From Lepas anatifera (lineage: Eukaryota; Arthropoda; Thecostraca; Lepadidae): a stretch of DNA of 64,000 nucleotides. Under the pieces are notes generated by a model. It made no database searches and was not told the DNA's origin. It saw only the letters and a program-made list of their open reading frames with translations. The number at the start of each line of letters is the position of its first letter. Positions within the stretch are counted from its first letter, which is position 1. This document shows, piece after piece, positions 22,764 to 33,159 of the stretch. The stretch spans positions 699,501 through 763,500 of the forward strand of contig JAOTON010001681.1 of assembly GCA_034440635.1 (NCBI GenBank), written 5' to 3'. The position numbers and the translations under genes were made by a program.

Positions 22764-24769
22764 CAGAGGTGCAGAAAGTATGCTGGCTGTCACAAACTCA
22801 ATGTGACGTATGCCTCCTCTGTCACAAAAAGCTGGAAATGATAATTGTATACTTGAATACTATTTCCAATATGCTGAATGCCATCTACCTGTCTCTTACT
22901 TTTTGCAACAGACAAGGTTTAAGCACCAAGCCATTACTGCATGAAAGTATTAAACTGTGTTTTCATTTTTAGATCATGTTTATGTTTTGGAAGGAAAATT
23001 TCCAATTATGGATCATTGTTTCCAGTATTGGGATCATAACTTTTATTGGCAACTCTGACTGCAGTTTCCCACCAATGACATGCATTTCCCTTTTTGAAAA
23101 AGTTTCCATTTTTGGAAGGAGTGTTTCCAATTATGGTACATTTCCCCGTGATTAAATGTGACCATTATCATGAAAATAATTATTATTGGGAACTAATCTA
23201 TGAATGGGAGCGTGCACCTACACACAATTGGGAACCCTGATCACGGCTTCCCCCCCCACTGAACTTCTATCTCACATATCAACAAAAGGGACAAAAATGT
23301 CAATGTCAACATAGGATTTGGATCTACCTAAAATGTGTTGGTAAAGTGGACCTTAGGTAATATTTTTATAGACAGATCAAATGCTTAAAATTTTCCCCCA
23401 ACACCTGATTATCACCTGCCTGTTCATTCCTTCTTGCAGTAAAAACTCTGAGGCAACTACCCTGCATAGATGTAAAATTATGTCTATTGGCCTAATAGGT
23501 ACCTACAGAGGTATTGGAAGTCTCATACCAAAGAAAGATCCAGTGTAGTCAAAGTCCTGCTTTAACTCCATGCAATTCAGGTCCTGTGTGTTGCTTACCA
23601 CCACTGGTAGTAAGCAACACACCCCCAACCAGCGTTTTTCAAAGTCTCTTTCTTTCTGCGATTTTCTGCGATTTCCTGAGATGAGAAGGGGGTCTACCAG
23701 GCCCCCCTCCAGTGCACGTTAGTGTGTGTTTTAACTCTTTGTGGAGGACTGCATTGGCACACATTTGCTATCTGTACAATATTGACATGATAATTTGATC
23801 ATGAAATCTCACCTGAATTACTGTTGTTGCCAGTCTGTTGCTGGCGCCAACTCTCCCAACTTCCTCCAGCTCCAAACCTACCTAACCAATCTTGATCTAG
23901 GGCACAAATAAGGTACGGCACAAGCAAGCTAAGGAATGAAAAACCAAGTTTGATATGTGAAAGTGCATCAGTCTCAAAGTAGCCTACATTCATCTTAGAT
24001 TAGCCATGGGCAGCACTATTTATTCCAGCCAGTTTTAGCCTGCACTTATCTCAGATATACCCCAAAAATATGCCCTAGAAAAGTGGCTTCCCACCTGTGT
24101 ACATTTTTTGGCAGGCTCTACATAAAATAAACATTACGAACTTGTCTTGTCGCTGTTGCGTAGTTTAGGTAGAATTGCTGCCCAGCTATGTTTATTTCTT
24201 TCACTCATTTAGTACTTTTCTTAGTAGCTTTTAGGCGTACTTTATACTAAATTCAAAGAAATAGGGACCGCTAAATCGAAGAGGCTCAAACTTTACATAT
24301 TATTTAACCTAACAAAATGGACAGAGAAATATTTGATAACGTATTTGCGTTATCTTTAATGCCTTAAATATGCCCACAATCACGTATTTCTCGAACAAAT
24401 TGACTGTCACATTTCGGGCATCTAGGCGGCAACTTTCTGGCAACTACTAACAATCGGCACCATTGGGCTGCATGTTAAAATCTGGCAACTGTGACAGCGG
24501 TTTCCGGGTTTTCTGCAGCGGGGGTCCCTCGTTTTAGTAGAAACTGAACACAGTACCAATATTGTATCACTGATGGTACGCTGTGCAATTGAAGAACAGA
24601 GTTGCTAAATTAAATTTATCGCTACACGCTTCATTCTGTATTTCGAAAATATGCGGTTTGATTTTGAACCATGCTGTCACGATCGCTATTTTGTCACAAT
24701 TATGCACCTCAATTTTCATAAATGTGTCACAATCCCCAGTAGCCGAGTTGGCAAGTTTCTGCACCTCTG
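22764..24769. mobile_element. 2,006-bp hAT-like element with perfect 8-bp target duplication
   Basis: It starts CAGAGGTGCAGAAA and ends with the exact reverse complement of those 14 bp. AATTGTAC occurs immediately on both sides (22,756-22,763 and 24,770-24,777), an 8-bp duplication as made by hAT transposases. The matching position in the right arm (around 27,212) has a single copy of the target and no insert, an empty site. No transposase is encoded; open frames are short. It is a non-autonomous or decayed element. Confidence 0.85.
23586..23734. repeat. 13-bp hairpin and TTAA-family terminus inside the hAT-like element
   Basis: GTGTGTTGCTTAC (23,586-23,598) is followed after 11 bp by its exact reverse complement (23,610-23,622). 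Beyond it, read backwards from TTAA at 23,731-23,734, lies a terminus with the palindrome GGGGGGCCTGGTAGACCCCC, like the other TTAA-family ends. It is probably a short relic of that family captured inside the hAT-like element. Confidence 0.5.
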
Positions 24770-25047
24770 AATTGTACTTCGCCTGATTTCGGGAAACAAA
24801 GCCATTTGCGGCATCACTACGGATATAAGTGCATGGTACCATTGTGACCGTTGGAATGAATATTCCATGTGCTCGTTCCTTTACAGAGTTGTCGTGTCAT
24901 GAGTAATTTGCATTTAATGTTGAAGCGGTCTTCCTGAAGCAAATTGTACGGTGCCTTCAGCATACTCGAAGAAAAGATCCAATGATGAAGAAGAGACAAG
25001 TCAGCAACGGGAAAAACATGCAGGCCGACCTCTGAAGTACTCCTGTA

Positions 25048-25560
25048 CACCGTTGTGACCGTTAGAAGAAATATACCATGTTTTTGTTCCTTTACAGAAT
25101 TGTCGTGTCAGGAGTAATTAAGGTGTCCCAAAATACCACTTTTTCGTCTGTGCAAGCTTGCCAGTTGACACCGCATTCTCCTTTGAGTTAATAATGAGCA
25201 TGCAAAATTTTGAATCGATGCTTTGAGGTTTGGTCTCCCCGCCCCCCTTAAACTGATGAAAATGGAAAACCGTTGTATTGGCTTGAAAATTGGTTTATAT
25301 GAAAGCGTATGACAGAAAAACCTATTTCCCTCATTCAAATTGATGTAAAACCACTTCTTGATGCTTTTATGGAGCTAAGAAGATTCGAATTGCGAGATCA
25401 CTGGCCAGAGACGGATCTTATAAACTTTTTGGGGGTATCGCGGGAAATGTGGGGAAAATTATTGTTTTTTTCAAGAAAATGGACCAGAATCATCATAGTC
25501 TGTACAATTTAACCGCTTTCAAGGGCATGGCTAGATTGCTTTTCCCTGAGACTGTGAATG
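25048..25560 (+). repeat. Third, partial direct copy of the arm sequence
   Basis: 25,048-25,112 repeats the inner arm segment (GTGACCGTTAGAAGAAATAT compare 24,843). 25,113-25,560 repeats the outer arm from GGTGTCCCAAAATACC onward at lower identity. The order is rearranged relative to the true arms, so this is a nested or duplicated end fragment. Confidence 0.65.
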
Positions 25561-26047
25561 GCATGGAAAGTGGGCGTTCATTGCACAAATATTATTGTTT
25601 CATTTTTTTCGCAACCGATTGGTGCAGTCAAAACGACAAACCATATCATCACGCCAATGGCTTTAATGTGTTTATTCGGAAGCCCATGAATGGGAAAGGA
25701 AACTTGTTCTTAGACAAAATGTTGTTAGACTGCTCCTTCTATTTCTATATTAATATTTTTACACGTGCACGCCATCCAGCTCTTTTTCGAGATTCGGCGC
25801 TTGGAGACGGTGTGCGCAGGCTACTGTCAGTTCCGAGCCCTCATGTCACCTTCACGGGCAACGTTGGTGTAGTCCATGATGTATTTTCACCGATCGTTTC
25901 GTTTGTGACTGCTAGATTTTCCATGAAAGCGTTCATACAGATGAAGTCTGTATCACTCACCGATTCCTGGGTGGTAAGCACTGGTTGCTGACGTTCATCC
26001 ACCTGAATCCACCAGAGTGCGGTCGGACGAAGTCACAGAGCCTCAGC

Positions 26048-26395
26048 TTATCTGCTCCTGACAACATCGGCTTTCCCTGTGCCAATGTTCCTGGCTATGT
26101 GACTGTCAGGGAGTGCAGCTGCTACCTCTGCATTTTCATCTGTTGACACACCCTCACCAAAAAACCAGAGGACGGCGTTTTCCCCCGTGAGATGCCAGGG
26201 TTGACACATGATAGAGCACTGTGTGGCTTTCGCAGCACTTGGTAGCTGCCCTGAATAGGTCTTCATGTCCTGGAACAGCCTGATGTCAAGCCGTGGAGTT
26301 CCCGCAGTCAGTAGGGCCTGCAAGAAGTATGGGTCATGACAGAGGGCGATTAGCTCTGCAATCTGCTTGACTTGAAGGTGCTCGGCGGGGACCAT
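26048..26395 (-). CDS. ORF in the core of the 5.4-kb element, unknown function
   Basis: A 115-codon frame with HDPYFLQALLTAGTPRLD and WHLTGENAVLWFFGEGVS. From memory these resemble an uncharacterised protein family widespread in invertebrate and transposon-rich genomes, with a PYFL...P...D and (H)LWYLTEE-like pattern. It is the only protein-like signal in the core (25,560-26,930) and may be a fragment of the element's own or captured gene. No catalytic residues can be assigned. Frames upstream are broken. Confidence 0.35.
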   Translation of the reverse strand: MVPAEHLQVKQIAELIALCHDPYFLQALLTAGTPRLDIRLFQDMKTYSGQLPSAAKATQCSIMCQPWHLTGENAVLWFFGEGVSTDENAEVAAALPDSHIARNIGTGKADVVRSR

Positions 26396-26931
26396 GGAGA
26401 GCTTGTCGAAGAGTATCGCCAGAAAAACAACAACAAAGAACAGCGTGAGCAGAAAATATTTTATCTAATTCTAGGATTAGGCACCTGGTGTTGATTCATG
26501 AAGAAACTGAAGTCTTCTTGCGAAGAAGGATTGTTGTTAGACCTCATGATCATTTGCAGGTTCCTTAAGAACTTGTCACTGGTACCATGAAAATAATAAC
26601 CGACTGCCATGAGCTGGTGATGAAATTAATAGAGCTGGCGCTGAAATGGAAGTGTTTTTCGATTCAGATTTCAGTATTACTTTAACCACACGCCTAGCGT
26701 ATGCATGACACATTTTTACAGCTGCTGTAAACAGTATTGCAGGGCACTCGAACGGTGACTTATATCGCCTGGACCTCTAAAGCGATCTATCCAGCTAGTT
26801 AGTGCTTCGTTGCACTAGGCTCTTGTATGCAGAGGGCTCGGTACCTTTGGAGGATTTTACGCTTGGTCGGTAGCTGATTGGCAGGCAGCTGAAGGGATTT
26901 ACCAATAAGGTCATCTCATCGTTTCAATTGA

Positions 26932-27679
26932 TGCCTGGACTACTTCAGAGGCCAGTCCGTATGTTTTTTTCCGTCGCTGACTTCTCCCTTCTTCATCATT
27001 GGATCTTTTCTTCGAGTATGCTGAAGGCATCGTACAATTTGCTTCAGGTAGACTGCTTCAACATTAAATGCAAATTAGTCATGACACGACAACTCTGTAA
27101 AGGAACGAAAACATGGAATATTCATTCTAACGGTAGCAATGGTACCATGCACTTATATCCGTAGTGATGCAGCAAATGGCTTTGTTTCCCGAAATCAGGC
27201 GAAGTACAATATATAATTTATCATGTCCATACCAGTGGCGGATGCAAGGAAAACCAATCCAGCCATCCCCTTAAAAGTGATAAACTCTACTCGCTTTGGC
27301 CAATTGTGGTCTATTTTCTTGAAAACAAGACACTGTTTTTCCATTTTGCTCATGTTACCCCCAAAAGAAGTTTATTAGATCCGCCTCTGGCCAGTGATTC
27401 CACAATTCGGAACTTCTTAGCTCTCTAAAACGATGAAGAAGTGGTTTTACATCAATTTGTTTGAGGGAAATATGTTTTCCTCTGTCATAAGCTTTCGAAT
27501 GAACCCATTTTCGAGCCGATTCAACGATTTTCGATTTTCACCAGTTTTGTGGGGGCGGGGGGGGACCAAACCTCAAAGGATCGAATCCAAATTTTGCATG
27601 CTCATTATTAACTCAAAGGAGAATGCGGTGTCAACCGGCAAGCTTGCACAGACGAAAAAGTGGTATTTTGGGACACCCT
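26932..27679. repeat. Right inverted arm of the 5.4-kb element (uninterrupted)
   Basis: The reverse complement of the left arm, without the hAT-like insertion. The two parts of the left arm (outer 22,284-22,763 and inner 24,778-25,041) are contiguous here. It contains the 157-bp MITE at 27,233-27,389. Confidence 0.8.
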
Positions 27680-27688
27680 AATGTGTAC
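27680..27688. repeat. 9-bp target site duplication, right copy
   Basis: AATGTGTAC, identical to 22,274-22,282. Confidence 0.75.
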
Positions 27689-29915
27689 CATGGGTGCCGC
27701 CAGACAGAGCGGTTTGTCGAAATGTGTGGGGCGCTCCCGATGAGCCCACGGCTGGAAATGAAGGCGCCGGTGGAGCAAAGAACAGGCACCAATGATTCAT
27801 TATGGGGGCGCCAGTGATACAGAACAATGTGTCAAAAGATGGTGGAAAGAGGCGGGGGGAAGGCGCCCATAAAGCTAAAAGCAGACAACAATAATGCATC
27901 ATAAGAGTGGGGCGCGGGTGGTATAGGAGGGGCTGTTGAAAGGTGAAGACCCCCTCAATGGGGCATGGGGGCGCCGTTTGATATTAAAAAGAAACGCACC
28001 AATTATGCACCATGGGGGCGCCAGAGGTAAAGAGCGGGTCCAAAAAGCAGGGGGTGCCCACAGTGAAGCCTGGGGGCGCCGCGCCTGTGGAGTGCACAGA
28101 AGACACCAATGATGCCCAATGGGGATGCCGGTGGTACATGCAGGGTTTCAGCACATGGGGCGCCCACAGTGACGCGTGGCGGCGCCGTTGAAGTAAAAAC
28201 GAGACATCAATGCTGCACCATGGAGGCGCCAGTGGTATAGAGCGGATTTTCCGAAGGTGGGGGCGCCCGTAGTGAGGATCGGGGCGCCAATAGTTTATAG
28301 CGGGATGCCAAGAAGTGGGAGAGCCTACGATGAGGCTTGGGGGCGCCGGTGGAGTGAAACGAAAGCACCAATGATGCACCATGGGGGCGCCAGTGGCATA
28401 GAGCGGATTGTTAGAAAGTGGGGGCGACCGTAGTGGGGAGTGGGGATCCAGTAGTACATAGCGGGGAGAGAAAGTGGGGGCTCACTGGTATAAAACGGGC
28501 TGGTAAAAGGTGAAGATCCCCTCAGTGAGGCATGGGGGCGCCATTTGAGCAAAAAGGCACCAATGATGTACCACGGGGGTGCCAATGGTGAATATCGGCT
28601 CTAAAAAGCAAAGGCGCCCACGGTGAAGCGTGGGGCGCCGGTGAAGTACACAGAAGACACCAATGATGCCCAATGGGGGCACCGGTGGTACATGAGGGTT
28701 CAAAAGGTAAGGCGCCCACAGGAACGCGTGGGGGCGCCGTTGGAGCAAAAACGAGACATCAATGCTGCACCATGGAGGCGGCAGTGGTATAGAGCGGATT
28801 TTCCGAAGGTGGGGGCGCCCGTGGTGAGGATTGGGGCGCCAATAGTTTATAGCGGGATGCCAAGAAGTGGGAGAGCCCACGATGAGGCTTGGGGGCGCTG
28901 GTGGAGAGAACCGAAGGCACCAATGCTGCCCAATGGGGGCGCCGGTGATACATGCGTGGTTCCAAAAGATGGGGCGCCCACAGTGATGCGTGGGGGCGCC
29001 GCTGGAGCAAAAACGAGACATCAATGCTGCACCATTGAGGCACCAGTGATATAGAGCGGATTTCTAGAAGGTGGGGGCGCCCTTAGTGGGGAGTGGGGAT
29101 CCAGTAGTACGTAGCGGGGAGACAGAGTGGGGGCTCCACTGGTATAAAACGGGCTGGTAAAGGGTGAATGCCCCCTCAAAGAGGCATGGCGGCGCCATTT
29201 GAGCAAAAAGGCACCAATGATGTACCACGGCGGCGCCAATGGTAAAGAGCGGCTCTAAAAAAACAGAGGCGCCCATGGTGAAGCGTGGGGGCGCCGGTGG
29301 AGTGCACAGAAGACATCAATGCTGCACCTTGGAGGCGCCAGTGATATAGAACGGATTTTTAGAAGATGGGGGCGCCCGTAGTGAAGAGTAGGGTGCCGGT
29401 AGTATATAGCGGAATGTCAAGAGGTGGAAGAGGCTTGGGGGCGCCGTTGGAGTGAAACGAAGGCACCATTGATGCCCAATGGGGGCACCGGTGGTACATT
29501 CGGGGTTCCAAAAGATGGGGCGCCCACAATGACGCGTGGGGGCGCCGTTGGAGCAAAAACGAGACATCAATGCTGCACCATGGAGGCGCCACTGGTATAG
29601 AGCGGATTGTTAGAAGGTGGGGGCGTCCGTAGTGGGGAGTGGGGAGAGAGAGTGGGGGCTCCACTGGTATAAAACGGGCTGGTAACGGGTGAAAGCCCCC
29701 TCATTGAGGCACGGGGGCGCCATTTGGGCAAAAGGCACCAATGATGTACCACGGGGGCGCCAAAAAGCAGAGGGGCCCACGGTGAAGCGTGAGGCGCCGG
29801 TGAAGTACGCAGAAGACACCAATGATGCCCAATGGGGGCGCCGGCGGTACATGAGGGTTCCAAAAGGTGGGGCGTCCACAGTGACGCGTGGGGGCGCCGT
29901 TGGAGCAAATGCGTC
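27689..29915. repeat. GGCGCC minisatellite, right block, with higher-order pattern
   Basis: Modules built around GGGGGCGCC alternate with phrases such as CACCAATGATGCACCATGG, GAGACATCAATGCTGCACC and GTATAGAGCGGATT. The phrase GAGACATCAATGCTGC starts near 28,201, 28,753, 29,014 and 29,561, giving steps of about 552, 261 and 547 bp. This points to a higher-order repeat made of roughly 85-90-bp subunits. Long ORFs on both strands are by-products. Confidence 0.8.
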
Positions 29916-30302
29916 TCTGATGAGGCTCTCTGACGTGCTGTTAGTTTCAATTCTACGTTATCTTCAAGAAACTAATTCACGTTTGGAAGATCATTGCCTG
30001 ATTCGTGCTGTGTTCCCATTACTTGTTTGTAATTATCGGTTAGATAATTAAGAACGTTATTTTGTCCCAGTCTTGTTTTATCACTATCCACAATGAGTGG
30101 TATCGACTTTTGCCTCCAATGCTGCTTCTCCAGACCACAAGAATACTTGCTAGAACGTTCGCCGTACTCATGCTAGGTGCGTCTGGACCGAATAATCATC
30201 CCTTGGATTTGCTTTTCTCTTATATTTTGAAGACATGCTTTAGCGGAAAAAAGCTCATTTCGTTGTTGCTCACTTGCAAAATGCAGTTTGTTTTTTAGGG
30301 TT
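29916..30302. other. Unique spacer between minisatellite and LINE
   Basis: No gene was recognised. Confidence 0.3.
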
Positions 30303-31092
30303 CTAATGGTTTAAATTAATGTTTTCCTCTATTCTCCTTTCCTTTGCAAGCTTTTTTGAGTAATAAATTGTATGGCTTCGAATATTCATCAGTAATGTTT
30401 CGAAAAACAGTGAATCGTTAACCGTGAACTGAACATCCTTGATATTACTTTTAACAAATTCCACGTTGTAGACAGGAATGGCGTACTGCTCAACGGTTTC
30501 CAATACAACCGGTTTAATTGCATCAATATAGCGTTGATCGCGCAGTAGAGATATGTTGAATTTCCACAGGCCACTTCCTCGTTTCTCTTGAAGTCTTTAC
30601 ACTCAAGGGACATAATGGAGTGGTCGGAACGGACCGTGTTTTGTATACTGCAGTCGGATATGATTTCTTGAGTGTGACTACTAATGATAAACTTATCGAG
30701 CCTGGCCATTTTAGTTTTTTGTGCCTGGGACCATGTAAATTGTTTCTTCTCAGGATTTCTAAGACGCCATATGTCCACTAAGTTTTGTTCCTGCATGATT
30801 TGTTTAAACGTTCTCTTTGCATTTCTGCGATGTTCCTTACGATAGTTGTGTGTATCCTGGGCTTGGTTAAGCACCAAGTTATAATCACCGGCGATAATTA
30901 TATGATCATTTTTCCTGTTGATTATCAACAATTTTTTCAATTCTATTGCAGAAATTCGGCTCAGCGCTATTTGGGCCGTATATATATTTACTAGAGTAAT
31001 GCAGTGTGCGTCAAAAGAGAGTCGAACGGCTAATGAATTGCCGGTATCGCCTTTGTAGACAAGTTCAGTTTCGGCTTGTACCTTATCCTTTA
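30303..31092 (-). pseudogene. Tx1/L1-like LINE: endonuclease C-terminal part and linker
   Basis: The minus strand carries IIIAGDYNLVLNQAQDT, LVDIWRLRNPEKKQFTW and RLDKFIIS, ending with VRSDHSIMSLEC. This is the second half of an L1-clade (Tx1-like) endonuclease. A frameshift near 30,575-30,590 moves reading into LWKFNISLL, and then a linker region continues to 30,303. The first half of the endonuclease is at 40,443-40,640, separated by two later insertions. The RT domain is absent, so the copy ends early on its 3' side. Confidence 0.8.
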
Positions 31093-32121
31093 TTAATCCG
31101 CACCCCAGCAGGGGTCCGGCGCCATCTTCGCCCCACCGGGGGGCATCGATGGCCCCTCTAAATCCGAAAATATGGTGGTTAGTGCAAATCTGCAAAGTGT
31201 ATTAAAAACCTTGCATGAATTCAGTAAGAAATTACTTCAGATGTTTAAGTGCTCAGGTCAATGGTTTGACCTCCAGAGGTCAAGAAAGGTCACAATAGGC
31301 TATTTCATTCAAATATGCAATGCTTAAGAAAACTGGACGTAACTCTTATGCCATTAGAGCTATTGAGATCTGGTAAAGTAAATTTGATAGGAAATTGCCA
31401 GTTCTTTTTCTGCTATGTGAAATGTAAGGACCTCCCGCCAGTGGTTTGACTTCCAGAGGTCACCTCGTGACCTAATATGACCTGAAGTCACGGAAGGTCA
31501 GAAAGTGACCTTGCCGTATATCAAATGAAAGCCAGTGACGAGACATACACGATGGTGTTTGTTTCAGCACTCTAGCTTAATTGGGTCAAAAGTTATTGCC
31601 AAAATACTGCTTTTGACCCCTGGTGACCTTGGATGACCTTGGAAAAGTCAAAGGGCAAATATGACCCCTGTGATCCGTGAAAGGGTGTCCAAAAACGCTG
31701 TTCTGAGCAGTCTGAGTATTTGCAATCATTTTTGTGACTTTAAGATCATAAGACAGCTTTTCCCCATGCTTTTCCAACGGGAGTGGTCACCTCGTGACCT
31801 GACCTCAGGTCACGAAATCGACAAATCCCGGATATAAACCTTGTAGACCCTGGAGGGGCCATAAAGTGTAGGAGGTTTAAAATCGATCGACTTCGAAATG
31901 TAGCTCTTACAGAGCTCTAAAGTTGAAGTGAGGTGACCTTGGTTGACCTCGTCTGGTGACCTGACCTTGGGTGAGTGGGGGTAAAAATTTTCAGGGATGG
32001 TGGGAAAATGATGAGGTGAGAGATACAGCCCTCAACCGCGGTGCTGCGTCTCGCCGTTTTTCTGCTATCTTGAAAAAATCTTAGGGGGGCCATCGATGGC
32101 CCCCCGTGGGGCGAGGGTTAA
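31093..32121. mobile_element. TTAA-family element (1,029 bp) inserted in the LINE endonuclease
   Basis: TTAA at 31,093-31,096 and 32,118-32,121 flanks an AGGTCA-rich element. The ends match those of 35,532-36,737: a short CG-rich terminus and a G/C-run palindrome around CATCGATGG (31,139 and 32,090). Before the right end lies CGCCGTTTTTCTGC, as in the other copies. There is no coding capacity. TTAA targets and exact TTAA duplication are the hallmark of piggyBac-type transposition (established for that superfamily); assignment to it is inference. Confidence 0.75.
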
Positions 32122-32129
32122 TATACATA

Positions 32130-32716
32130 TGTAGACCGGGGTCTTCGAATACGGCAGCTCTAAACTTGCAGTGTTGTATTATTCCCCATACACACAGCCG
32201 ACATCATATCCGGAAGGCTCGGATGATTCCCGGAACTGGATAATAATGAGGATAAAGATGCCAAAGATGACGAGACGAAGCGACGACAAGACCAAGATGA
32301 AGATGTCAAGACGACGATATCAAGACCACGATATCAAGACGCGTCCGTTTAGAGATCAGACGCGATGCTGTTTACACAAGAACCAAGGCAGGAATGGCGC
32401 CGATCCCATTGTCTGGTTCGCGCCACAGCGCTGAGCGCGGGAACTGGCTCGGCCTCTCATTGGTTTGCGGACGCACATCACTAAGCCAGGAAAGTAATTA
32501 AAATCATACTAGAGATAAATTTAAGAGTGTTAAACTACAAGTAAATAACAGTACAAAATTTAACTTACATTTCTGATAAAGTACTACGCGCCGACAATGA
32601 TTAAAAAGTCTAGGGGTAAACATAGCTCCGCACCGAGATGCAAGAATCTCCGCGAATGACAAGAGGTGCAAATTTTACACAGTTGAAGGCGATCCACAGC
32701 GCCTGCACTCCCTACA
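32130..32716 (-). repeat. Gypsy 3' LTR
   Basis: Starts and ends TG...CA in either reading (TGTAGACCGGGG to CACTCCCTACA on the plus strand). It is almost identical to 39,856-40,442. The identical small ORFs found in both LTRs are coincidental. Confidence 0.95.
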
Positions 32717-32728
32717 CTTCACCCCCTT
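32717..32728 (-). promoter_or_regulatory. Gypsy polypurine tract
   Basis: On the minus strand, AAGGGGGTGAAG directly precedes the 3' LTR. A purine run at this place primes plus-strand DNA synthesis in LTR retrotransposons. Confidence 0.75.
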
Positions 32729-33159
32729 ATGGAAAAAATACCCCCTTACCCGCATGACCTCAAGAAAACGTGATATCTGGACAGCAATGGGCAGTGTACT
32801 GGCCCGACAGTCTGTTCACAGCGGCTCCAGCACTAGTACAACAACGCAATCGAAAATCACACACATATACACACAGTCGCATTTTGGATATCCGTACTCC
32901 CTCGTTGGCTTCTGTTGTTTTAGGTAACGCTCGCCTCGATTCACCTCGAAGGCATAACAAATGCAGAAACCCTGGCCAGAATTTCAGCATTGTCCGCTAT
33001 AACCAAATTTACAACTTAAGCAGCTAGCTAGGAATTCGAATTAATCCGTACGCTACCTTACGTTAGTGTTAACAACAAAATACTGATTAAAGATCTAACC
33101 GATCTGGAGGGACCCCTCGATTATCCCTTACTGAACGTCGGGGAAGTGGAATGGGAACA

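Larger units (their letters stand above)
22283..27679. mobile_element. 5.4-kb element with ~745-bp terminal inverted repeats
   Basis: The outermost bases are AGGGTGTCCCAAAATACCAC at the left and its reverse complement at the right. The inverted arms run 22,284-22,763 plus 24,778-25,041 on the left and 26,932-27,679 on the right, about 744 and 748 bp. The left arm is split by a hAT-like element. A 9-bp target duplication and long inverted ends fit the Mutator-like (MULE) style, while the terminal GGGTGTCCCAAAA also recalls some Tc1/mariner ends. The class is therefore uncertain, and no transposase with a catalytic triad was recognised in the core. Confidence 0.75.

Noticed and set aside
25449..25991. 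180-codon plus-strand ORF in the 5.4-kb element
   Set aside because: It starts inside a diverged arm copy and the composition is not protein-like. The only convincing signal nearby is on the minus strand at 26,048-26,395.
22283..27679. TA as the target duplication of the 5.4-kb element, which would make it Tc1/mariner
   Set aside because: TA does flank GGGTGTCCC, but the longer 9-bp match AATGTGTAC at both ends restores a normal minisatellite unit, so 9 bp is the better reading. TA is not fully excluded.
27984..30051. Overlapping ORFs of 70-180 codons on both strands
   Set aside because: They lie in the GGCGCC minisatellite. Similar frames recur with every unit on both strands and have no domain; they are by-products of the repeat.
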